Source of the DNA: Candidatus Rifleibacteriota bacterium
Lineage (GTDB): Bacteria > Muiribacteriota > Ozemobacteria > Ozemobacterales > Ozemobacteraceae
Length of the DNA stretch: 64,000 nt
Direction of reading: 5' to 3'
Assembly (NCBI GenBank): GCA_012517355.1
Contig: JAAYVD010000086.1
Coordinates: 85,275 to 149,274, forward strand
Numbering within the stretch: the stretch's first letter is position 1; each line of letters begins with the position of its first letter. Under the pieces are notes generated by a model. It worked only from the letters and a program-made list of their open reading frames with translations, was not told the origin of the DNA and searched no databases. The translations under genes were made by a program, and so were the position numbers. This document shows positions 6,941 through 15,124 of this stretch, piece after piece.

Positions 6941-9789
6941 TGGCCAAACCGGAGAAGAGCAGGACGAAGCCCACGGCCCGGCCGGCCAGGACCTCCGCCC
7001 TCGCCAAGGGAAAGAAGCCCGCCCCCGCCGCCTCCAGGAAACCGGCGCCCGCCAAGGCGCCGGCGAAAAAAGCCGCCCCCCGCCCCGTTGCCGCGAAACC
7101 CGCGGCCGCGAAACGGCCGGTGGCGAAGAACCTGGCGGCGACGAAGGCCCCGGCCACGAAGCCCCTGGCGAAGAAGAGCGTCGCCCGGCCGGCGGTCCCC
7201 GCCAGGCCGGCGCCCGCCCCCAAGCCGGCCACCCCGACGGCCCGGCCCGCCTCTCCGGTGAAGAAGGTCGCGCCGAAAGCGGCCCCCAAGGTGGCCCCCA
7301 AAGCCGCCCCCAAGGCCGCTCCGGCCGCCAAGGCCCCCGCCCTCAAGGTGGTGGAGAAGGTCGTCGAGAAGGTCGTCGAACGCGTCGTCGAAAAGGTCGT
7401 CGAGAGGGTGCGGGAACCCAGTCCGATCCCGCAGCATCCCCTGACCTACGAACGCCCCGCGAAATTCGAGGTCGTCAACCACAGCCGGCACAAGCTGGAC
7501 GGTCTGGCCCTCGTCACCGGGGCCCCCAAGTTCACCGCCGACGTCGACCTTCCCGGCCTCCTGCACATCAAGGTCCTGGGCAGCCCCCACGCCCACGCCA
7601 AAATCCTCGACATCGACCCCTCCGAGGCGATCAAGATCCCCGGAGTGGTCGCGGTCTACACCTGGAAGGACGTGCCGCGCATCGCGCGCACCACGGCCGG
7701 CCAGGGGTATCCCGAACCGTCGCCCTACGACACCTTCCTGCTCGACTCCAAGGTCCGTTTCGTCGGGGACCGCGTGGCCATCGTGGCCGCCGAAACCCCC
7801 GAAGCCGCTGCCGAAGCCTGTCGCCGGATCCGGGTCAACTACCACGTCCTCGAACCTGTCCTCGATCCCGCCCAGGCCAGGCGCCCCGGCGCCCCCATCA
7901 TCCACGACGAACCCGACTGCCGCGCGCCCCTTCCCATCTTCTTCGATCCCAAGCACAACCACTGCGCGCACGTCGACACCAAGGTCGGCGACGTCGAGAA
8001 AGGCTTCCGGGAGGCCGACGTCGTGCGGGAGCGCACCTACTACCCGCACTATGCCCAGCACTGCCCGATCGAGCCCCACGTCTGCGTCAGCTACCTCGAC
8101 GAGAACGACCGCCTGGTGCTGCGCACCAGCACCCAGGTGCCGTTCCACGCCCGCCGCATCACCGCCCAGACCCTGGGCATCCCGCTGCGGAAGATCCGCG
8201 TCATCAAGCCCCGCATCGGGGGCGGCTTCGGCACCAAGCAGGAGGTCCTGCTCGAGGACGTCTGCGCCCTGGTGACCCTGCGCACCCGCCGGCCCGCCAA
8301 GTGGGAACTCACCCGCGCCGAGGAGTTCATCTCGGCCCGCACCCGGCACCCGATGATCGTCACCATCAAGGCCGGCGTGAAAAAAGACGGCACCATGACC
8401 GCCCTGTCGATGAAGATCACCAGCAACACCGGCGCCTACGGCAGCCACGCGTTGACGGTGGTCAGCAACTGCGGCTCGAAGGTGCTTCCCCTCTACAAGA
8501 TCGGCCACATCGAGTTCGTCGGCGACACCGTCTACACCAACCTCCCCGTCGCCGGCGCCTACCGCGGTTACGGCGCCACCCAGGCCGCCTACGCCGTGGA
8601 ATGCATGGTCGACGAACTGGCCGAGGCCATCGGCATGGACCCGATCACATTCCGCCAGAAGAACCACATCCGCGAGGGCGAGACCTCCCCGATCTTCAAG
8701 GCCCTCGGCGAGGGCCGCGAGGGCGTCTCGATGGTCATCAAGTCCTGCGGCCTGGCCCAATGCATCGAAAAGGGCATGCAGGAGATCGGCTGGGCCGCCA
8801 AGCGCGGCCGCGGCCGCCTCGCCGCCGGGCCGGTCAAGCGTGGCGTCGGCATGTGCTGCCTGATGCAGGGCTCTTCGATCCCCGAGATCGACATGGGCTC
8901 GGTGTTCATCAAGATGAACGAGGACGGCTCGTTCAACATGCTGCTCGGCGCCACCGACCTCGGCACCGGCTCCGACACCATCCTCGCCCAGATCGCCGCC
9001 GAGACCCTCGGCTGCCAGCACGACGACATGCTGGTCTACAGCTCCGACACCGACTTCACGCCCTTCGACGTCGGCGCCTACGCCAGCTCTACCACCTACC
9101 TGTCGGGCGGCGCGGTCATCAACGCGGCGAAGCAGGTGCGCGCCCAGATCCTCGCCGTGGCCGCCAGCATGATGAACGAACCGGTCGAGAACCTCGTCAT
9201 CGAGAACCGCATCGTCTACGGCAAGGGCCGCAAGAACAAGCTGACCTTCTCGCAGATCTGCAACTTCGCCCTCTACGAGTTCCACCAGTTCCAGATCGGC
9301 GCCATCGGCAGCCATGTCACCCATGCCTCGCCGCCCCCGTTCTCGGCCCACTTCGCCGAGGTCGAGGTCGACACCGAGACCGGCCAGGTCAAGGTGCTCA
9401 AGTACGTGGCCGGGGTCGACTGCGGCACCGCGATCAACCCCCAGCTGGCCGACGGCCAGACCCAGGGCGGCCTGCTGAACGGCATCAGCTTCGCCCTCAC
9501 CGAGGAATACCACTTCGATGACAAGGGCCGCATGCTGAACCCGAACTTCAAGCACTACAAGATCTTCGGCACCGCCGACCTGCCCGAGATCAAGACCTTC
9601 CTGGTGCCGACCTACGAGCCCACCGGGCCCTACGGTGCCAAGAGCGTCAGCGAGATCTGCATCAACGGCCCCATGCCGGCGATCGCCAACGCCATCTACG
9701 ATGCCGTGGGCGTGCGGCTGACGAAGCCTCCGTTCACCGCCGAGAAGGTGCTGGCGGCCCTCAAGGAGGCCGGCAAACGCGGCCGATGA
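6940..9789 (+). CDS. xanthine dehydrogenase-family molybdopterin-binding subunit with H1-like N-terminal extension
   Basis: Mo-subunit motifs (RIGGGFGTKQE, AGAYRGYGATQA, GATDLGTGSDT, GAKSVSE) after about 165 aa of Ala/Lys/Pro sequence and a (VEKVVERV)n segment. Confidence 0.92.
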   Translation: MAKPEKSRTKPTARPARTSALAKGKKPAPAASRKPAPAKAPAKKAAPRPVAAKPAAAKRPVAKNLAATKAPATKPLAKKSVARPAVPARPAPAPKPATPTARPASPVKKVAPKAAPKVAPKAAPKAAPAAKAPALKVVEKVVEKVVERVVEKVVERVREPSPIPQHPLTYERPAKFEVVNHSRHKLDGLALVTGAPKFTADVDLPGLLHIKVLGSPHAHAKILDIDPSEAIKIPGVVAVYTWKDVPRIARTTAGQGYPEPSPYDTFLLDSKVRFVGDRVAIVAAETPEAAAEACRRIRVNYHVLEPVLDPAQARRPGAPIIHDEPDCRAPLPIFFDPKHNHCAHVDTKVGDVEKGFREADVVRERTYYPHYAQHCPIEPHVCVSYLDENDRLVLRTSTQVPFHARRITAQTLGIPLRKIRVIKPRIGGGFGTKQEVLLEDVCALVTLRTRRPAKWELTRAEEFISARTRHPMIVTIKAGVKKDGTMTALSMKITSNTGAYGSHALTVVSNCGSKVLPLYKIGHIEFVGDTVYTNLPVAGAYRGYGATQAAYAVECMVDELAEAIGMDPITFRQKNHIREGETSPIFKALGEGREGVSMVIKSCGLAQCIEKGMQEIGWAAKRGRGRLAAGPVKRGVGMCCLMQGSSIPEIDMGSVFIKMNEDGSFNMLLGATDLGTGSDTILAQIAAETLGCQHDDMLVYSSDTDFTPFDVGAYASSTTYLSGGAVINAAKQVRAQILAVAASMMNEPVENLVIENRIVYGKGRKNKLTFSQICNFALYEFHQFQIGAIGSHVTHASPPPFSAHFAEVEVDTETGQVKVLKYVAGVDCGTAINPQLADGQTQGGLLNGISFALTEEYHFDDKGRMLNPNFKHYKIFGTADLPEIKTFLVPTYEPTGPYGAKSVSEICINGPMPAIANAIYDAVGVRLTKPPFTAEKVLAALKEAGKRGR

Positions 9790-9815
9790 CGAAGGCCGGA
9801 AACCCCTGACCCGTG

Positions 9816-9841
9816 CCGGGGCCGCTCCTCAGCGGCCCCGG
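9816..9841 (+). terminator. strong GC hairpin downstream of the Mo subunit
   Basis: CCGGGGCCGCT-CCTC-AGCGGCCCCGG, perfect 11-bp stem; weak T tract. Confidence 0.55.
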
Positions 9842-9938
9842 TCCTGCGTTTCCCCGCGCCCGACCCCGGACGCCTTCCCCCGGTTGACCACCCGGGTGCC
9901 GCCGCCCCGACTCCGGCCCGGCCCCCAAAGGAGGATCG

Positions 9939-11804
9939 ATGAACCGCCACCCCTCCCCCCGGATTCTCTCGCCCCTGCGCACGCCCGGCCTCCTGCTCAC
10001 GGTGCCGCTCCTCGCCGCCGCCCTCCTCCTGCCCGCGGCCGGGGCCTCCCGCAAGCCCAAGGCGGCCGGCCCCGTCATCGGTATCCAGGAACAGAAGATC
10101 AACCGGGTGTCGGGGAAGCACCTGACGAAAGCCCGCTCTCTTCGCGAAAAGGGAAAGAACGACCTGGCCATCGCCGAATACCGCCAGGCCCTCACCATCG
10201 ACCCCTCCTCGGCGGAAGCCGCCCTCGAACTGGGCGACCTCTACTTCCAGCTCGAAATCTTCCCGCAATGCGCCGAGATCCTCGAAGCCGGCCTGCCCCT
10301 CGCCGAACAACAGGGCTACGACGCCCGCGTCCTGGGCCAGGCCTGGTGCCGGCTGGCCCGCTGCCACCTGGCCAACGGCGCCCCAGAACCCGCCGCCACC
10401 GCCCTCCTCAAGGCCGCCGCCCTGATCCCCGACGACCCCGAACCCCACGCCGTCCTCGGCGACCTGCAGGGCGCCCGCGACCGATTCGACGAGGCCTTCA
10501 ACGCCTACCGCCGCGCCGTCCGCGCCGACCCCCAGTACACCGCCGCCTGGACGGCCATGGGCGACCTCGCCGTCCGCGCCGGTCGCGCCCGGGAAGCCTC
10601 GGAAGCCCTCGCCGGCCTCGCCCAGGCCGACTCCCAGGCCGCCGCCCGCCTGCGCCAGGCCATGGCCAAGGCGAAGATCGACCCCGTGCCGGTGCCGCCA
10701 CCCGCTCCACCGGCCGCCACCCCCGACCCCTACGCCGACCAGCCCGCTCCGGCGGCGGCGGCCACCCCCGCCAACGCCGGGACGACCGGCAAAGAGGCTC
10801 CGACGGCGGACAATCCTGCCGGCGAAGGCGATGACGACGAGGCCTCTTCCGACCCCAACGAGGAGGAGGAGGCACCCCCCGCCGGCCCCGCCACCCCGAC
10901 CACGGCGAAGACGACACCCCACGCCACCACGCCCACCCCTGAGGAGGACGACCCCTACGGGGAGGTTTCTCCCCGCGCGACCGCCGCTCCCGGAAATCAG
11001 ACCGGCCCCACCGGAACGGCCAGAACGACCGGGCAGAACGCCCAGGCCGGAGCCCCACCCGCGAGTCCCAACAAGGTCCTCCCCCCGGTCTACAAGAATC
11101 CTCCCCCCCCACGACCCACCGCAGCGGGAAGCGCGGCTCCGACCACTGCCGCCAGCCTGACCCCTGCAGGCAACCCGACCGCCGGTCCCGCCTCCGGCGC
11201 GGCCGGCTCCGAACCCGGCAACCGCCGGCTCCCCCGGCCGGTCACCCCCTCCGAGCCCGTCCCGCTGCCACCCGACCCCACCAAGGCCAACGCTTCACAG
11301 GGGTCGCCCATCCCGCCCTCGCCCACCCCCAAGACCGCCCAGACCACCGCCTCTCTGGCCTCGACACCAACCCCAGCGCCCACGCCCAAAGCCACTCAGG
11401 TCACCGGCGCCGGCAGCCCTCCCGCCAAGGGCCACGATCGTCTTCCGGCGGCAGGCGGACCAGCGGCCGGCGTGCCGGCGGCTGACCCGACGGCCCCGAC
11501 GGCCCCGACGGTCTCTCCCGCCCAGGTGGCCGACGCCGTGGCCCGCTTCGCCAGCGACGACGAAGCCGTGGCCGAGCAGGGCCGCCAGGCCGTCCTGGCC
11601 CTCGGCGCCCCCGCCGTCCCCGCCCTCGCCGGCAAGCTGGCCGATCCCGACCCCAACCTCCGGCGCCGCACCCTGCGCGTGCTGGCCGAGTTCGGCGAAA
11701 CGGCGAAACCGGCTTTCGACGCGGTCGAGGAAGCCCTCGCCGACCCCGACCCCGGCGTCGTCGAAGCCGCCCAGGAAGCCCTCGACAGGATCGGCGGCAA
11801 CTGA
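9939..11804 (+). CDS. secreted or anchored TPR protein with C-terminal HEAT-like repeats and Pro/Thr-rich linker
   Basis: N-terminal hydrophobic segment, TPRs (LAIAEYRQALTIDPSSAEAALELGDLYF), HEAT-like DAVARFASDDEAVAEQGRQAVLALGAPAVPAL. Confidence 0.82.
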   Translation: MNRHPSPRILSPLRTPGLLLTVPLLAAALLLPAAGASRKPKAAGPVIGIQEQKINRVSGKHLTKARSLREKGKNDLAIAEYRQALTIDPSSAEAALELGDLYFQLEIFPQCAEILEAGLPLAEQQGYDARVLGQAWCRLARCHLANGAPEPAATALLKAAALIPDDPEPHAVLGDLQGARDRFDEAFNAYRRAVRADPQYTAAWTAMGDLAVRAGRAREASEALAGLAQADSQAAARLRQAMAKAKIDPVPVPPPAPPAATPDPYADQPAPAAAATPANAGTTGKEAPTADNPAGEGDDDEASSDPNEEEEAPPAGPATPTTAKTTPHATTPTPEEDDPYGEVSPRATAAPGNQTGPTGTARTTGQNAQAGAPPASPNKVLPPVYKNPPPPRPTAAGSAAPTTAASLTPAGNPTAGPASGAAGSEPGNRRLPRPVTPSEPVPLPPDPTKANASQGSPIPPSPTPKTAQTTASLASTPTPAPTPKATQVTGAGSPPAKGHDRLPAAGGPAAGVPAADPTAPTAPTVSPAQVADAVARFASDDEAVAEQGRQAVLALGAPAVPALAGKLADPDPNLRRRTLRVLAEFGETAKPAFDAVEEALADPDPGVVEAAQEALDRIGGN

Positions 11805-12687
11805 ACGCGGCATGTGGGCACTTTTCGCCCCCAAGCCTGGCGCACACATCGATAATTTCGGGACAAAATCGACCTCGCATGAAAGCGGTTTTCTAGTGGC
11901 TCGGTATATGAAACCCGTTGATTGAAGGTATTTAAGCAACAGGCTCCCCTGTTTCCGAAGCCGAAAACTGGGGAACGTCTCATGGCTACCGATGGCTCTG
12001 GTGAGGAAACTCCTCAACCCAAGGGAAAATTTCCCGGCTGAGCGCATTCTGACCCGCCTGCACCGAAACAGATGGTCGGGAATCCAATGGTCGAACATTC
12101 CGAGACTTCAGTATTTCCACAGCAATCTCGAGGGTGGCAGGGGAAGGGGAGAAGGGGGGGAGATGGCGAAGGGAGTCGCCAGCACGATCTGCGCCATCAG
12201 CATCGATGGGTGGATGAAGAACGTGGATTGATCGATCAGTCGAAATGCTGGAGTGCCCATTTCGAAGTCTGCCGGGACATAACGCTCTCTTCCCGATGCA
12301 GACATGTACCTGTTACCACAGTTTGTCCCGGGGGTCTGCCTGGAAATTCCCGGTGGTGGGCCTGATTTCCTTTGTAACATCCCACAACAGTGGGTTGACA
12401 GGCATTGAGAGGGGGTGCGATTTTCGGCTCCGTGATGATGATACCAAGACGTTTTTCATCACGAGAAGAATGTCATTCCGGGAAAGGACCACAAACCCCC
12501 GGCCTATCTCTCCCTCGATCGACCGGGAGAGAAAGCCAGGCCAGCGTCACAGTCGGGTTTGGAGGTTCGCGATCCGACTCGCGATTCCACGGAGGGGAGG
12601 AGCCAGGCCATGGTGCCGTGGATCGAGCCTGCAAGGTCTCAATCGTGGCAGAGGACTAGGGGAACCGCCACAGAGGTATTGACGCTT

Positions 12688-13815
12688 TCAGGTAAGCGAA
12701 CCGGCCACCTCGTCAGGGTGGACGAGATAGTTGACGAAGATACCCCGAACCTGGTCGGAATCTTGATTGTCACCGTACACTCCGAGGCCGGTCGGAGGAT
12801 CTTGTTTCGTGTAATCCTCCACGGGGATCAAATCGAAGATGGCGAATCCGATCACCCGCACCTGGGGGGAGCCGTTGTTTTCCTGGGGAACCTTGGTGGG
12901 ATCGGCCGGCCAGTCGATGATGGGCACCACCACTCGCTTCAGTTCAGGGTGGAGAAGCGTCCGGAAATCGCGACCATCGTCGTTGGGCCCATGCATGGTG
13001 CCTGGCTTGAAGTAGATCCGATCGTTGATGTTGACGGGACCGGGATACCCGAATTTGAAGAATTCCTCGTAATCACGGGCACCGCCACCCTTGCTTCCCA
13101 TGTCGAGAGATCCATGGTTGGCTGCATTACGCAGACTCTGCAAGGCCGGGTCAGGGTTGGGAATCGTGCCAGTTCCCCCACAGTCTGGCGGCTGGGCGTT
13201 GGAGCCCTTCACGTTTCCAAGCCGGAGGATGTATTCATTTCCAGGGGTGAATCCCTGGCCTTGGCCGAACTTCTCGAACGTGAACTTGTGGGTTTCCCAT
13301 TGCCTCAGGATACCGTGGGGCAGACCGATGGGAATGACCCCCTCGCCGCCGTCTTCGAAAGGAGCCCCCCGCCATCCGGCCACCGTCTTGTTGGTGATCC
13401 CAAGCACGTTGGCAAAAAACAACCGGGTGTCGTACCACGCCGTGACCCGAATGTAGTTGCGAGTCGGGATGGGGGTGTTGTAATCGACTTGCCAAGTGAG
13501 GGGCGCCACCGTCGTGGTCATTCCGTATGTCTGGTTGATGACTTCACCGACCCGATTATAGATGGCCGTTCTGGCCTGGGAGGTGAGGCCCCCGTTTGCA
13601 TCGACCGGGCTCACGGCCGCCAGGTCGAGAGCGGCTTTCCATCCGGCACTGACCGCAGTCTCGACTCTGGCTTTCTGGAAATACAAAAAGCCAATGTCGG
13701 TGACAAGAGCCACGAACGCCAGGAGGACAGCCAAGCCGAGGGCGGTCATGATCATGATGCCGCCACGATTGGAGGGATGCACCCGAGCGAAACTCCAGTC
13801 AGTCATAGGGTTCAC
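12688..13815 (-). CDS. TadG-like pilus-associated protein
   Basis: RGGIMIMTALGLAVLLAFVALVTDIGFLYFQKARVETAVSAGWKAALD; adjacent to two TadE-like genes. Confidence 0.75.
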   Translation of the reverse strand: MNPMTDWSFARVHPSNRGGIMIMTALGLAVLLAFVALVTDIGFLYFQKARVETAVSAGWKAALDLAAVSPVDANGGLTSQARTAIYNRVGEVINQTYGMTTTVAPLTWQVDYNTPIPTRNYIRVTAWYDTRLFFANVLGITNKTVAGWRGAPFEDGGEGVIPIGLPHGILRQWETHKFTFEKFGQGQGFTPGNEYILRLGNVKGSNAQPPDCGGTGTIPNPDPALQSLRNAANHGSLDMGSKGGGARDYEEFFKFGYPGPVNINDRIYFKPGTMHGPNDDGRDFRTLLHPELKRVVVPIIDWPADPTKVPQENNGSPQVRVIGFAIFDLIPVEDYTKQDPPTGLGVYGDNQDSDQVRGIFVNYLVHPDEVAGSLT

Positions 13816-14303
13816 TCCTTGTCCTGGAAGGCGGAGGCGGAAAGCCGGTAGGTGCCGGTCCAGGCCCCGGTCTGAACGAGCCGTGCGATCACGGGAGTAT
13901 ACAGCTCGATGTCACATTGGGCGTTTACCCGAATGGTCTGGGAGGGCCCCCCCTGTCCCTCCACCGTGAAATACGTGACCGAGGGGGTGGGGTTGGCGGG
14001 AAACCCGTTTCCCGGTGGGACATAGGTACAAGTGGCCACGAGGGGCGATTTGAAACTGACGAACGCGTTGTGGATGTGTTCGAAGGCAATGTGGGTGTTG
14101 GCCCCGAACATGTTGGTGGCGACGAAGAAATTGAGCCGGCGGGAACCCATCCGAGCGGCTTCGAGGCACTGGTGGTTCATACTGGCGTAGACGTGGTAGG
14201 CCCTTCCCAGGTCGATGATCACCAGCACGATCATGATGAAAACGGGAAGCATGAAGGCCATTTCCACCAGGGCCTGGCCCTTCCGGCGACGATTTCTTAC
14301 CAT
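13812..14303 (-). CDS. TadE-like pseudopilin
   Basis: RRRKGQALVEMAFMLPVFIMIVLVIIDLGRAYHVYASM. Confidence 0.88.
   Translation of the reverse strand: MVRNRRRKGQALVEMAFMLPVFIMIVLVIIDLGRAYHVYASMNHQCLEAARMGSRRLNFFVATNMFGANTHIAFEHIHNAFVSFKSPLVATCTYVPPGNGFPANPTPSVTYFTVEGQGGPSQTIRVNAQCDIELYTPVIARLVQTGAWTGTYRLSASAFQDKE
14263..14292. repeat. 30-bp perfect direct repeat, copy 1 (other copy 14816-14845)
   Basis: TCCACCAGGGCCTGGCCCTTCCGGCGACGA in the 5' ends of both tadE-like genes. Confidence 0.85.
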
Positions 14304-14364
14304 GTCATTTCTCCTCGGGGGCGCACTCCGCCACCCTCAAAACCGTGATTTCCGATGGGGGTGT

Positions 14365-14862
14365 TCAATCCTCGTAGTAGGCGGCGCCAAGGGTATTCCG
14401 GGGAATCTGGAAGGCGGCCCGAACCACCATGGGGATGGCTTTCTTCCCGTTGATCTTCTCGAACAGGACCTGGTAGAAGGGGGTGTACAGGGGAGAATCA
14501 AACGTGAAGGTCACCACCACGATCTTCGCGGAACGATCACTCGTTTCGGGCAGAGGGTTGGGGACCGACACCTGGATGGACTCTATCTCGGAACGGCTCC
14601 ACCAGGGGGGAAGGGGGGGCCGCTCGGTGCTCCGAAGCCACCCCATGATGTCGTAGGAGGTGACCGTGCCAGTTACAGTGCCCTTCTTCTCGGCACCCCA
14701 CATGGCGGCGCTGTTCACCGCCTGCTGAAGGGTGATGTAGCGATAAAAGGCGAACCCGAAATTGACCAGACCGCACATCACGAACAGGAACAGAAGGGGG
14801 GCCATGAGAGCCATCTCCACCAGGGCCTGGCCCTTCCGGCGACGAACCGTGAACATAGTCAT
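14365..14862 (-). CDS. TadE-like pseudopilin
   Basis: VRRRKGQALVEMALMAPLLFLFVMCGLVNFGFAFYRYITLQQAVNSA; GGAGGAA RBS. Confidence 0.88.
   Translation of the reverse strand: MTMFTVRRRKGQALVEMALMAPLLFLFVMCGLVNFGFAFYRYITLQQAVNSAAMWGAEKKGTVTGTVTSYDIMGWLRSTERPPLPPWWSRSEIESIQVSVPNPLPETSDRSAKIVVVTFTFDSPLYTPFYQVLFEKINGKKAIPMVVRAAFQIPRNTLGAAYYED
14816..14845. repeat. 30-bp perfect direct repeat, copy 2 (other copy 14263-14292)
   Basis: Same 30-mer as copy 1. Confidence 0.85.
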
Positions 14863-15080
14863 TCCTCCTAAGGCAGGGGGATGCGAAGATACGCCCCCAC
14901 TTTACCACGCAATTTCCATACTTGAGCGTGGGGTGGTCGTTCCTTTCTTCGAATATATTCGATTCTCCGCCGGAAAGCCAGTCTCGCCTTCCGGGGTACC
15001 CCGGGGCCGCCCCGGGAACCGGGCAAAAACCGCCCATCGCCTTGGCGAGACCGCCCCAGGACGGGGCAAAATTACCACAA

Positions 15081-15110
15081 AAAAGCCCCGCCTTTCGGCG
15101 GGGCTTTTCC
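15081..15110 (-). terminator. Rho-independent terminator
   Basis: AAAAGCCCCGCC-TTTC-GGCGGGGCTTTT; perfect 8-bp GC stem with A/T tracts on both sides, just after the stop of the 848-aa gene. Confidence 0.9.
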
Positions 15111-15124
15111 TTCAGGTCGTCAGC

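Noticed and set aside
6438-9555. ORFs 6438..9521 + (1027 aa) and 6679..9555 - (958 aa)
   Set aside because: Alternate frames over the Mo subunit and repeat region; no motifs, biased Arg/Pro or His/Asp/Gly composition.
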